A stretch of DNA of 64,000 nucleotides from Streptomyces sp. PKU-EA00015 (lineage in GTDB: Bacteria > Actinomycetota > Actinomycetes > Streptomycetales > Streptomycetaceae), in assembly GCF_013387495.1 (NCBI RefSeq), contig NZ_JABZEE010000053.1, positions 16,887-80,886 of the forward strand, read 5' to 3'. Below the pieces are notes generated by a model. The model saw nothing but the letters and a program-made list of their open reading frames with translations, was not told the DNA's origin and made no database searches. A program made the translations under genes and the position numbers. Positions 17,673 through 26,668 of the stretch are shown here, one piece after another (position 1 is the first letter of the stretch; each line of letters opens with the position of its first letter).

Positions 17673-18581
17673 GTGGCTGCCACCTCAAGAACCGGGCGCT
17701 CGGCCCCCCGCCTGCCCGGCCGTTTGCTCGTGATCGCCGCCGCCGTGGCCTTGCTGGCGAACCTCGCCTCCTGCTCCTCGAAGAAGCCGAATCCGGAGTT
17801 CCTCGGCGTGAAGCGGATCACGGTCGCGATGCACAACGACCTGCCCGGTATCTCGTACTCCAAGGACTACGTCCGTTCGGGACTGGACTTCCTCATGCTC
17901 CAGCACGTCGAGGGGGAACTCGACGTCACGTTCAGCGATCCCGTCGACGTCTCGTCCGGCGACAGGGTCACCCAACTGCTTGAGCACAAGGCCGACATGA
18001 CGATCGCCTCGTTCTCCATCACCGCCGACCGCATGGACCTGATCGACTTCGTGGGCCCCTATCTCAAGACCCGGCAGGGATTCCTCGTCGGCCCGGAGGG
18101 CGCCGACGTCGAGCAGTTGGAGGATCTGAGCGGCACCAGGATCTGCACCTGGCAGGGAACCACCTCGCAGGAAGCGCTGGACGGCATCAGGGAGACGTCC
18201 GGGGCGGAGCCAGTCATCCTCACCGACGCGTCGGATTGCTTCGAGCAGCTCCTCACCGGCCAGGTGATGGCCGTCTCGACCGACCAGGCCATCCTGTACG
18301 GCTTCGCCCGGCACTACGAGAAGGAGGGCCTGCGCGTGGTACCGGACGTGACGATAGGAGCACCGCAGTACTACGGGATCGGGCTGCCGAAGGGGCATCC
18401 GGCGGATTGCCGCAAACTCGAGGCCTGGCTCAAGAAGCACGTGGGCACCAGCACCTGGATCAGGGACGTCGAGACGTCCCTGCCCGCCCTGACTGAGGAG
18501 AACCGGGCCTGGATCAGCAGCCACAAGCCGAGCCCCGAAGAGATCAAGGCACGGTCGTGTCGCGACAGCATCAGCCCCTGA
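17673..18581 (+). CDS. Extracytoplasmic solute-binding lipoprotein, SBP family 3 (amino-acid/iGluR-like)
   Basis: A 302-residue lipoprotein starting with GTG. A signal peptide (about residues 1-34) ends at the lipobox LASC. The mature part is a type 3 periplasmic-binding fold: GVKRITVAMHNDLPGISYSK, ITADRMDLIDFVGPYLKTRQ, DLSGTRICTWQGTTSQEALD and DQAILYGFARHYEKEG. No ABC permease or ATPase genes lie beside it, so it probably acts as a ligand sensor rather than a transport component. Its closeness to the three-TM protein suggests that this protein is its membrane partner. Confidence 0.88.
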   Translation: MAATSRTGRSAPRLPGRLLVIAAAVALLANLASCSSKKPNPEFLGVKRITVAMHNDLPGISYSKDYVRSGLDFLMLQHVEGELDVTFSDPVDVSSGDRVTQLLEHKADMTIASFSITADRMDLIDFVGPYLKTRQGFLVGPEGADVEQLEDLSGTRICTWQGTTSQEALDGIRETSGAEPVILTDASDCFEQLLTGQVMAVSTDQAILYGFARHYEKEGLRVVPDVTIGAPQYYGIGLPKGHPADCRKLEAWLKKHVGTSTWIRDVETSLPALTEENRAWISSHKPSPEEIKARSCRDSISP

Positions 18582-18768
18582 CCCCCGTGCTCCGCCCGGC
18601 GGCCCCGTACCTGCCCGGGTACGCCGGCAGGCACGGCGGCGTCAGCAATCAGTAAACCGACCACCGGTCCATTCGCGCGGGGAAGGACCACGCGCCTGGT
18701 CGCGGCACTCTTCGACGGCGACTGGACGGACGAGACCGCCGCTCCCGCCGCAGCCCCCCGGACGCCTT

Positions 18769-18784
18769 GGTAACAAGTGTTACC
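18769..18784. promoter_or_regulatory. Perfect palindrome, probable autoregulatory operator of the TA pair
   Basis: GGTAACA-AG-TGTTACC has perfect 7-bp arms and lies directly at the start of the antitoxin gene (ATG at 18785 or 18794). Ribbon-helix-helix antitoxins typically bind such palindromes to repress their own operon. Confidence 0.7.
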
Positions 18785-18793
18785 ATGCGTGGT

Positions 18794-19030
18794 ATGGCCA
18801 AGACACAGCTGGGTGCCCGTGTCGATGCGGACGTCGCGGAACTTGCGAAGAAGCGCGCCGCCGACCTGGGCTTGAGCATCGGCGACTACCTCGCCCGCCT
18901 CGTGCAGGACGACGCCAGCGGCCTGCGCGCCCGCTCGGTGGACGCCGCCGCCCGCTTCCTCGCCGAGCACCAGGACGTCTTCGATGAGGCCGAGGACGCC
19001 CAGACTCCTCAGGGAGCACGCGCCGCCTGA
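18794..19030 (+). CDS. Ribbon-helix-helix-like antitoxin
   Basis: A 78-residue protein. The N-terminus (MAKTQLGARVDADVAELAKK, then LGLSIGDYLARLVQDD) has the strand followed by two helices of an Arc/MetJ-type DNA-binding fold; the acidic tail (about residues 45-78) would bind the toxin. An in-frame ATG nine bases upstream (18785) is an alternative start. It overlaps the toxin gene (TGATG) and sits behind a perfect palindrome, the usual layout of an autoregulated toxin-antitoxin operon. Confidence 0.8.
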   Translation: MAKTQLGARVDADVAELAKKRAADLGLSIGDYLARLVQDDASGLRARSVDAAARFLAEHQDVFDEAEDAQTPQGARAA

Positions 19031-19407
19031 TGGAACTGCACATCGACGTCCCTTGGATCCTGCAAGTTGCCGAAGCGGCCGGCGCGAACGATCCGGCTCC
19101 CGACGACTACGGCGTCCCTGTTGCTGCTGTCGCCCGCCACCGGGCCGAACTCTTCGAGCAGCCGGTCTATGACGGCCCCTACGCCAAAGCAGCTGCCCTC
19201 GTGCACACACTGGGCCGGTGCCACTGGTTGGAGCGCTCCAACATGGCCGTCGCTGCCGCCACCGGCGTCATGTATCTCGAGGCCGCCGGGATCCCCGTCA
19301 AGCCCGCCCGCGAGGACGCCGTCGCTCTCAAGGACCTGCTCCTCGACTCCAACTGCACCGCCGCGAAGATCGCTGCCCTGCTGCGGACCTGGCCCACCAC
19401 CACCTGA
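19030..19407 (+). CDS. Doc-like toxin (Fic-related), lacking the canonical Fic motif
   Basis: A 125-residue protein related to Streptomyces proteins annotated as Fic-family toxins of TA systems. It begins MELHIDVPWILQVAEAAG, continues through an all-helical core (DYGVPVAAVARHRAELFEQP; AAALVHTLGRCHWLERSNMA) and ends with a helix-rich tail. Classical Doc/Fic proteins carry HxFx(D/N)GNGR; here the corresponding region reads RSNMAVAAATGVMYLEAA, with no His and no phosphate loop, so kinase or AMP-transfer activity is doubtful. It is translationally coupled to the antitoxin. Confidence 0.7.
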   Translation: MELHIDVPWILQVAEAAGANDPAPDDYGVPVAAVARHRAELFEQPVYDGPYAKAAALVHTLGRCHWLERSNMAVAAATGVMYLEAAGIPVKPAREDAVALKDLLLDSNCTAAKIAALLRTWPTTT

Positions 19408-19529
19408 CACTCGCCCACACGGCGCCGCTCCCGGAGCGCCGTCAGCGGTATCGGTCGTGTAGGGACCCCTGGGCCGTTCGCCTGTACTGACGTGCCCGGT
19501 CGCATACCGAGGCGTACTCCGGAGGAACC

Positions 19530-19935
19530 GTGCAGTTCACCGTCCTGCCCGTCCGCACACGGCCCACTTCCCCGCGCCCAGGGCAAGCGTTCCTCGTCAG
19601 GGACAACTGGGACGCCCCCTTCAAGACGACCTTCGACCTGCTCTACGCCGACGCAGGCGGCGAGGTCCGGGAGATCGGCCCGGTGAAGATCGGCCGGTTC
19701 GGCATGACCGCACCGTCCGAAACCTCAGTGCCAGAGGACTTCGAGACCTGGACGGTGCTTTCTTCTCACTCGGACAGGACGACGCTTACCACGAATGACT
19801 TCGTGAACTGGGCACCGACGTGCAGCGCACGGTGCTGCCTACCCTGAACGACGTGTCCTTCGACCTGGACCTCTTCTCCCGTGCACGCAACGAGAGCGTG
19901 ATGGGTACCTCTCTGCCCGGATCAGGTACTGCTCC
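19530..19935 (+). pseudogene. N-terminal remnant of an actinobacterial AAA ATPase
   Basis: It starts with a GTG preceded by GGAGG and reads MQFTVLPVRTRPTSPRPGQA, FLVRDNWDAPFKTTFDLLYA, GPVKIGRFGM. After a frameshift near 19750, SLGQDDAYHE runs into an in-frame stop and LPTLNDVSFDLDLFSRARNE follows. These blocks resemble the leader region of large Streptomyces AAA proteins (RecF/OLD-like), which lies before the Walker motifs. The ATPase itself is gone. Confidence 0.6.
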
Positions 19936-20891
19936 GCTTCCAGGCCGCCGCGATCAGACCAGCACTGTGACCGAGACTGCGCAGCAACTGCCGGGCGACC
20001 TCGGAGGTCGGCCCTCTGCACGCCGCGCAACTGGACGAGCTGTTCATCGGCGTTGCCGATGAGACTGCCGATCCGCGCCCGCTGCTCGGGCGGCACCACC
20101 GCCCGCCACATCGTCCCCGACCCCGGCGCCCGTTCTCCTTGCCGAGCACACGCCACCGCCCGGCCATCGTCACCGACTGAAGTTCCTGGCGCACCCACCA
20201 GGGATCATTCGCGTACCCGGGCGGGCCGTCCGCTCCGCGACGCTGGCGGTCCTCCAACAGGGCGCCTACGCCTTGGTCCTCGACGCCACGCGGATCCCCC
20301 ACCTGCGGGCGAAGGAACTGCCGACTGTGACGCACCGCGGCAACGTCGCCGGCGTCCACGACGCCTTGGCTCGCCACCGAGCTGAAGTGCCGCACCGACC
20401 TCGACGACGTGCCGCGCCTGCCGACTTATCGGCGACTCGATTTGTCGGACACCAGGCGCCCTGAACGGCCACGCTGGGCCCCATGGATCCCTGGTTGAGT
20501 GTCATCTCCGCGGCAAGCGGCTTGCTTGGCGCCGTTATTGGTAAGGGAGACGACGGCTGACGTCGCGAGGTGCCTGACTGGGCTCCAGCGGGTTTGTCCC
20601 CGCAGGCTGCCGAAGCCGAGCTCCCCGGGCTCGCCCAGGAGCGTCCGTGACGTCCTGGACATCACGGGTGCGCTCCCCTCGGGCTGGACCCAATGGAACG
20701 CCGGGTGCCGTAGGCATCCCTGACGAGCCGAATTCAGTAACGACCTTAGCGGCGTGGATGATCGTGGCCGGCATCAGCGTCCCGTGCGGTCGGTGACCCA
20801 GTGGGAATGTGTCCGCGAGGGGCGTGGATGGCGGCCGTAGGACGCCCACCATGTCTTGCGGCGACTCGGGGCCATGCCCGTTTACCGGCAC
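19936..20891. other. Degenerate stretch, no intact gene
   Basis: Short peptides look like former coding sequence but change frame quickly: on the plus strand VLQQGAYALVLDATRIP (about 20252-20302), transposase-like at best, and on the minus strand DPWWVRQELQ with VTMAGRWRVLG (about 20145-20210). No start, domain or RNA gene is supported. Confidence 0.35.
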
Positions 20892-21188
20892 CTATCGCTG
20901 AGGGACAGCGAGTTCGCGGCCGCGGTAGAAAGCCTCCCTCTCCTCGACGACGTGCGGGGCCATGGCCGCACGCCGCTGCTTCTCAGCCTCGGAGTCCCGC
21001 CAGGAGTCGCACAACTCCCTGGAGTCCCAGAAGGACACCCCGGTGATCTCCTGTCCGTCCTCGGACCAGTACGCGAAGGCGCGGCGCAATCCCTGTGGAT
21101 AGGGGTCGGGACGCCATGCCCTCTCGAACTCCTTCAGGGTGCCTGGCCGAAGGCGGCGTGTGGTTACCCAGACGAAGTGCTCATCCAT
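20892..21188 (-). CDS. Small ABM-like (dimeric alpha/beta barrel) protein
   Basis: A 98-residue protein, MDEHFVWVTTRRLRPGTLKE then AFAYWSEDGQEITGVSFWDS, with the beta-alpha-beta pattern of antibiotic-biosynthesis-monooxygenase-like proteins. The ATG at 21188 has GGAGGAGG about 11 bases upstream; a GTG at 21209 is in frame but would put that site inside the gene. Such proteins act as small monooxygenases or ligand binders; no partner gene is adjacent. The 21189-21576 stretch upstream holds no other recognisable gene. Confidence 0.65.
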   Translation of the reverse strand: MDEHFVWVTTRRLRPGTLKEFERAWRPDPYPQGLRRAFAYWSEDGQEITGVSFWDSRELCDSWRDSEAEKQRRAAMAPHVVEEREAFYRGRELAVPQR

Positions 21189-21576
21189 CTCGATCTCAGC
21201 CTCCTCCACAACGCCGGGCCGCCTTTGAGACTGCCTTTAAGGACCACCGTAGGCCCGAGGCGCCGCTGGCGCCTGCGCGGCTGTCTGCGCTGCTGCAGTC
21301 CGCCTCTTCGGCAGGGACGAGGGCCTTGCGGGCGACGGGCCATCCTGACCTGGCTGGAAGCGTCTGGCCTGACTCGGGGGCCGTCGGCGGGGGCCGACGT
21401 GCATCTGTGACGGGGAGCGTCCAGAGTGGACCGTAGCGGATGGTGGAATCGAAGCAATTCTGCGGAGCGGATCCTGTGTAGGTCTGTATGGCCAGCTCTT
21501 GCGCCGGGCAGGACAGGCGCGGTACGTGGAGGGAAGGTGAACGGCTACGGGCATTCCTCTCAGTCCGCAGCTGACG

Positions 21577-22389
21577 GTGCCGGGGCTGTCACCGGCGCGC
21601 GGCGCGGGTGTCGAGGCGAGCAGGGCGGTGGTGCGTCTGGCCCGGCTGCCGCTCGACATGGCCGCGGAGGGCGTGGGGCAGCTGACCGGGCTGTTGGGTC
21701 GTGCCCTATACGGCCGGCCGGCAGGACCGGGTGACCCGCTGCCCGCCGATGCCGAGATTCCGGTGTTGTTGGTGCATGGGCTGGCCGACGGGGCGTCAGT
21801 TATCCCGCCGTTGGAGCGCGAGCTGCGCGGGGACGGCGTGGGCCCGTTCATCCAGATCGGCTGCAACGTGTTCGGCCCGGACATCCGCAAGTCGGCCCGG
21901 TCGCTGAGCCGTCAGGTGGAGCTGGCGTGTGCTGGGGGTGCGGGACGGGCCGCGGTCGTGATCGGGTACAGCCTGGGCGGGCTGATAGCCCGCTACTACG
22001 TGCAGCGGCTCGGCGGTGACGCGTACGTACCGCTGGTGATCACGCTGGCGACGCCCCACGGCGGGACCGCCACCGCCCTGCTGGCCCCGGCCCATCGGCG
22101 ACTGCGCCAGCTGCGCCCAGGAAGCGAGTTGCTGACCGAACTCGCCGAACCGGCCGCAAGATGCCGTACTCGGTTCGTTGCCTTCTACAGCGACATGGAC
22201 GAGGCCGTCATCCCCGCTGCCAGGGGCCGCATCGACCATCCGGACCTCAAGGCCCATAACATACTGGTGCCGGGCGTCGGCCATCTGACGCTACCCCTCC
22301 ACCGACCGGTCATCGACGAGATGCGCACGCTGCTGGCCGCGGCCGAGGTCGCGTTCGCCGCACGTCACCCGGAAGGCGACTCTCCATAG
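21577..22389 (+). CDS. Alpha/beta-hydrolase lipase (triacylglycerol lipase / PGAP1-like)
   Basis: A 270-residue serine hydrolase. After a helical N-terminal segment (AVVRLARLPLDMAAEGVGQL) come the oxyanion strand VPVLLVHG-type block (IPVLLVHGLADGASVIPPLE), the nucleophile elbow GYSLGGLIARYY (GxSxG), TLATPHGG, an acid after a strand (FVAFYSDMDEAVIP) and the catalytic His in VPGVGHLTLPLH. The fold is that of cytosolic or cell-associated lipases; no signal peptide is seen. The start is uncertain, since GTG 21577 lacks a strong ribosome site and an in-frame stop lies at about 21538. Confidence 0.85.
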   Translation: MPGLSPARGAGVEASRAVVRLARLPLDMAAEGVGQLTGLLGRALYGRPAGPGDPLPADAEIPVLLVHGLADGASVIPPLERELRGDGVGPFIQIGCNVFGPDIRKSARSLSRQVELACAGGAGRAAVVIGYSLGGLIARYYVQRLGGDAYVPLVITLATPHGGTATALLAPAHRRLRQLRPGSELLTELAEPAARCRTRFVAFYSDMDEAVIPAARGRIDHPDLKAHNILVPGVGHLTLPLHRPVIDEMRTLLAAAEVAFAARHPEGDSP

Positions 22390-23218
22390 CTCGACGGGGC
22401 ACTGCGGCACGGCCGCCGTTTGGCCTACAGCATGAGCAGAACGGGGGACGCTGAAAGAGAGCCGGTAAACACTACACGTCAGCACCTGTGCGGGGGACAC
22501 CTATGGCCTATCAGTGTTCTGGCCGGTGCCAGGACCGCCTTGAGGGGTCACCTCGTATCTGTCCTGGGCCGATATGCAGACCAGGGGCGAGCTGCTGGTC
22601 CACGCCCACGAGGATCCGCCTGCCCTGCGTGGCCCTGATGGGACAGGCCCTCGCCGCGCTCTGATCGAGGCACTCGTCGGCGGTCCGCCAGGTCTGCTAG
22701 AACCGGGCGGCCTGCCCCGCTCCCACCGCAGCGCCACCCATGACTCTCCAGCGCACAACGGCTTCACGGGCCGGCGCCCAGAGCCGGCCATTGGCGCTGC
22801 GCGCCGTCCGCCGACCACCCCTCGGCCAAGCTGGTCCGACGTCGTCTCCCGCGACTTCCGCAAGCGGCTGATCGTCCGCAAGGCGGCCGAGCCGGTCGCA
22901 GAAGCCGTGGTCAGCGGAGGACCCGACCGCACCGCGACCGTGTACTGGATCGAGACACGGCCCACTCACCGCGACCGTGGCTCGGGCAACCAGTTGCTCG
23001 GCCCAGGCCCTGGCCCTGCTGGCGGAGCAAAGTGCCACCGAGGTCAGCCTCATGATCGATGCCCCCGGCACCCCAGCCGGAACAGCCAGGCCGCGCCCCG
23101 CTCTTCAACTGGCTAGCTGGTCCGACACCCCCAGGTCTCGCAACCTATCGCGTGAGCCGGGGGGTGTGGCTGCGGCCCTGGAAGGCCACGTGTCCCCGCT
23201 GAAGCGCCGGTGACAAGC
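22390..23218. other. 830-base stretch without a supportable gene
   Basis: A plus-strand frame around 22810-22970 includes DVVSRDFRKRLIVRKAAEPV and looks coding-like but has no family match I recognise and no clear start. The rest is probably decayed sequence. Confidence 0.35.
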
Positions 23219-23221
23219 TGG

Positions 23222-24208
23222 TCAGGCAGGGATGCGTTCGGCAGCAGTGAGGATGCTGGAGCGTGCCTGATGGCGACGCTCGTAGGTCAGCACCCGCCGG
23301 GTGAGGCCCTCCTCGGCGTCAGCGAGCCGCTTGACGATCTCGTCCTCGTGCATGCTGTCGTAGCTGGGCCAGGGCTCCGGGCCGAGAAGGTCAGCGATCC
23401 GGTTCAGGATCGCGGGGCGGGTGGCGTGGGCGCGCTCATAGGCGCCGACCGTGTCCAGATCCCTTTGCGAGAGGTGCGGTAGCCGCTCGAGGATCTCCCT
23501 GGTGCTGAGCCTGCGGAAGTCAGGGATGGGCAACTCGTAGTCCCTGATGAACGCCCCCTCGGATGCTCCCTGGAGCCGGTCCGCACCCGGCATGCGCTCG
23601 GCCGTCTCCCGGAGCCAGCTGCTCCAGGCGCGGACCGCCTGCGCGGCGCCCGTGGCCTTCGCTCCCTCGGTGGTCTGGGCGGCCAGCATTGCTGCTTCAG
23701 CGCGCTGCTCGAGGCTGTTGCCGAGCTCTTCCAGCGCCTCCTCGTGATCGCGGCGGATCGAACTGAGCAGCTCCGAGCTGACGGCGTCCTGGGCCTCCTG
23801 GGCGATGCACTCGGCAGCCCGGCAGACTGCCACGGCGTACGCGGTGATCGCGTACTCGTCTTCGACGTTTTTCAGGAGCTGGTGCTCAGTTGCCCTTCCT
23901 CGGCTGCGGAACACGGCAGTGGGGACGGCCATGGTCATGCCGAAGGACAGCCGGGAGGCTTGCCCGGCCAGGCGCCAGGCATTTCCCAGAACGGACTCCA
24001 TCATCCCGCGGGGCTGCATAGTTCCGAGACGTTCGTCGATGCGGTAGACGTACCCCCGGGCGTCGCCGACGCGGCGCTCCAGGCATTCCCGGTACTCCCC
24101 GGCGGGCGTGCCCGCGATGTGGGCTGTGAAGCGGTCGGCGAGCGCGGCTTCGGCCTTGCGGACCTCACGCAGTGCCGAAACGAGCATGTCTGAAGCTACG
24201 GCCATCAC
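23222..24208 (-). CDS. Helical-bundle protein with two C-terminal YERxHxxR repeats
   Basis: A 328-residue protein. The first two thirds are predicted long helices, with a ferritin-like look (DEYAITAYAVAVCRAAECIA and HEEALEELGNSLEQRAEAAM) but no obvious metal ligands. The C-terminus has two copies of a ~45-residue repeat: one with TREILERLPHLSQRDL and VGAYERAHATRPAIL, the next with EDEIVKRLADAEEGLT and VLTYERRHQARSSIL. Such repeats occur in actinobacterial stress or lipid-particle proteins, but no function can be given. The start is GTG 24208 or ATG 24205, with GAAGGA upstream. Confidence 0.7.
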   Translation of the reverse strand: MMAVASDMLVSALREVRKAEAALADRFTAHIAGTPAGEYRECLERRVGDARGYVYRIDERLGTMQPRGMMESVLGNAWRLAGQASRLSFGMTMAVPTAVFRSRGRATEHQLLKNVEDEYAITAYAVAVCRAAECIAQEAQDAVSSELLSSIRRDHEEALEELGNSLEQRAEAAMLAAQTTEGAKATGAAQAVRAWSSWLRETAERMPGADRLQGASEGAFIRDYELPIPDFRRLSTREILERLPHLSQRDLDTVGAYERAHATRPAILNRIADLLGPEPWPSYDSMHEDEIVKRLADAEEGLTRRVLTYERRHQARSSILTAAERIPA

Positions 24209-24238
24209 GTTTCCTTCGGCTGGGCGGTTTCGTTTGGA

Positions 24239-24521
24239 TCAGCGGGCTGACCACAGGAAGATTCCTGCGATGTGGAGTCCGGCCAGGTAGATCGTGGCGG
24301 TCTTCTCGTAGCGGGTGGCGATGCCGCGCCACTGCTTCAGGCAGTTGATGCAACGCTCGACGGTGTTCCGCTGCTTGTAGGTCTCGCGGTCGAAGGCGGG
24401 TGGCCTGCGCCCTGGCTGCCCCTGCGGAGGCGGTGGCCCCGCTGGTCGGCCGGCACGGGGATGACCGTGGGGATGCCGCGTGTGCGCAGGTGCTCGCGGA
24501 TGGAGCGGGAGGAGTACGCCA
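24239..24521 (-). pseudogene. IS5-family transposase, C-terminal part, frameshifted
   Basis: On the minus strand YSSRSIREHLRTRGIPTVIP and PADQRGHRLRRGS are followed, after a frame change near 24410, by DRETYKQRNTVERCINCLKQ and WRGIATRYEKTATIYLAGLH, ending in FLWSAR. This is the characteristic C-terminal half of Streptomyces IS5 transposases with the catalytic Glu in the NTVER block. The N-terminal half is absent; the sequence switches to IS110 material at about 24521. Confidence 0.85.
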
Positions 24522-25258
24522 CAAGCGGCTGCTCAACACCGAGCCCAAGCTCCGCGAGCTGTTCGCGAAACTCGAGGCCAAGCACGGGACGGTGCTGGTC
24601 GTGGTGGACAAGCCGGCCTCGATCGGCGCCTTGCCGCTGGTGGGCGCGAGGAACATGGACTGTCTGGTCGCCCTCTGCCGGGGCTGACGATGCGGCGGAT
24701 CGCGGACCTCTACCCGGGCGAGGCCAAGACGGACGCGAGGGGATGCGTTCATCATCGCGAAGGCGGCCCGCGCGATGCCTCACACGTTGCGGGCGATCGA
24801 TGGGCGAGGACGAGACGAACGCCGAACTGGAGATGATCGTGGGCTTCGACGACGACCTGGCCGGCGAGGCCATCCGGGTCGCGAGCCGGCCGCATGGCCT
24901 GCTGACGCAGATCCATCCGTCGTTGGAATGGGTGGTGGGGCCGCGGTTGCAGCACCCCGGCCGTCCTCACGCTGCTGGAACAGTTCGGGTCTCCGGCCCA
25001 GACACGCAAGGCCGGCAGGCGGCGGCTGGTCACGCTGCTGCGGCCGAAGGCGCCGAGGATGGCTGAGCGGCTGGTCGAGGACTTCTTCACCGCCCTGGAC
25101 GAACAGACCGTCATCGTTCCGGGGACCGAGGCGGCCGCGTTGATCGTCCCGACCCTGGCCGCCTCGCTCACCGAGGTCCTTGACCAGCGCGAACTACTGG
25201 CCGGGCGGATCGAGGAACTATTGGAGGCTCACCCTCTTTCGAAGTCCTGACGTCGATA
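24522..25258 (+). pseudogene. IS110-family transposase, internal fragment with frameshifts
   Basis: Fragments in three frames reconstruct a DEDD transposase: KRLLNTEPKLRELFAKLEAK, VVVDKPASIGALPLVGARNM, LTMRRIADLYPGEAKTDAR, MPHTLRAID, NAELEMIVGFDDDLAG, then PKAPRMAERLVEDFFTALDE and LDQRELLAGRIEELLEAHPL. It lacks its first residues and stops where the MPGIG helix-hairpin-helix block should begin, at a junction with Hsp20 coding sequence. Non-functional. Confidence 0.85.
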
Positions 25259-25461
25259 TCGAGTACAAGGAGTGCGAACGCAGCGGCGTCCTGCGCCGCC
25301 GCACGCGCCGGACCGGCCGGTTCGAGTACCGCGCCATGCTGCCCGGCGAGATCAACGCCGAAGGCGTCGACGCCAACTTGAACGAAGGCATGCTGACCGT
25401 GAAGGTGCCCAAGGCCGAGGCCGCCAAGCTCCGCCGCATCGAGATCACAGCCGGAGACTGA
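25259..25461 (+). pseudogene. Hsp20/alpha-crystallin C-terminal fragment
   Basis: In frame with the preceding IS110 tail, IEYKECERSGVLRRRTRRTG, RFEYRAMLPGEINAEGVDAN and GMLTVKVPKAEAAKLRRIEI form the second half of an alpha-crystallin domain with the conserved G-x-L-T-V/I strand. The N-terminal half was lost to the IS110 junction at about 25258. The stop codon is native. Confidence 0.8.
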
Positions 25462-25563
25462 CCGCATGCATCCGTGCGCGGCCTGGCCGCTTTTCCGCGC
25501 CCTGGCCGGGCACGGATGGTGCCGGCGGTCTGGCCGCCAGGCGTGTGCCCGGGGCCCGGCAGG

Positions 25564-25788
25564 TCAGTGACGGAGAGGCTGCTCGCGCCGCATCGCGTCG
25601 GCCAGTTGCTGGCGGGCCACGTACAGTGCCGTGTCCAACTGGCGTGTGCCTGTTACCACGCACAGCGTGTATGACGCGTCCTGAAACTGGCGCCAGGTCT
25701 CCGCATTGCCACGGGACGCCACGCGCCGCCTGAGCGTCTCGCAGCGTTCGACGAGCTCTCGCAGGAGCGAAGGGTGCGCCCTCAGCAT
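25564..25788 (-). CDS. DUF5133 small protein
   Basis: A 74-residue protein beginning MLRAHPSLLRELVERCETLR with the conserved central DASYTLCVVTGTRQLDTALY, the hallmark of the Streptomyces DUF5133 family. The ATG at 25788 is chosen over 25803 because GGAGG lies 8-12 bases upstream. Members are short, helical and often genus-specific; the function is unknown. Confidence 0.8.
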   Translation of the reverse strand: MLRAHPSLLRELVERCETLRRRVASRGNAETWRQFQDASYTLCVVTGTRQLDTALYVARQQLADAMRREQPLRH

Positions 25789-26668
25789 GACGGCCGCCTC
25801 CATCCTCGCCCGTTTGGACCTGCCTCCTCACTCATACGGTCGCAAGCCTCGGTGCCCGCCGCATCCGGAAGCCGAGCAGTCCGCCTGGTCATGCATCGGG
25901 ATGCGACAGTTGCGCGTTTGACGAATCGCGGCTGGCGTCTGCACATGCGGCGCACGGACACCGCATGGCTGAACCACTGGTAGACGGGTGGAGCCGGTCG
26001 CGTGATCCCGCAGGTTGTGCACCATTCGCAGGCAGCGCAGGCAGCGCAGGCGTCGGCGGGGAATCGGGCCTGCTCCCCGGCCCGTCCGGGTGATTACCCT
26101 GCAGCCAATCCGGTTGACGGCCGGCAGCGGCGCGCCAGCACCGCACCACTGGTTCCCCGAACAACTCAAAGACGCTCACCTGGCGAGGTCAAGCACCACA
26201 GCGGACGCTACCGCGAGGATCCCGGTGGTCACCGCGACGTCGACTGACACCGACCGCCCGTTGCATGACACCAGCCACGTCCGCGCGACAATGCTCAGCG
26301 GCATCTTTGTGATCATCAGACTCAGGTGGGGGCCAGTAGGCTCTGATCAAGGCCGCCAAGGGCTTCGTGTCACCATTGCAAGCATCCACGCACTACCCAA
26401 CGACGGATTATGTGTCGTCGATGTGGTCGAAGCCGCGCAGCGTCCGGGGCAGCTCCGGCGCGCAGCCGCATGAGATGAACGGCCGTGTCGCCGGATTCTT
26501 CGCGACGTCCGGGGCGCGCTTCCCATGAGCCTGCTTCGTCCGGGCGTCGATCTTCGAGAACCAGTGATGGCGCGATCAGAAAGTCCGGTACTGGACGGCC
26601 AGCCTCTGGTCACTGGTCGTAGGGCGCGACTGTTCGACGGTTGCTGCACACTTGATCCCCCATGGGCG
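25789..26668. other. 880-base stretch without a recognisable gene
   Basis: Open frames on both strands are short or low in coding character; the GC skew by codon position seen in real genes here is missing until about 26670. No RNA gene or repeat was identified. Confidence 0.4.
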
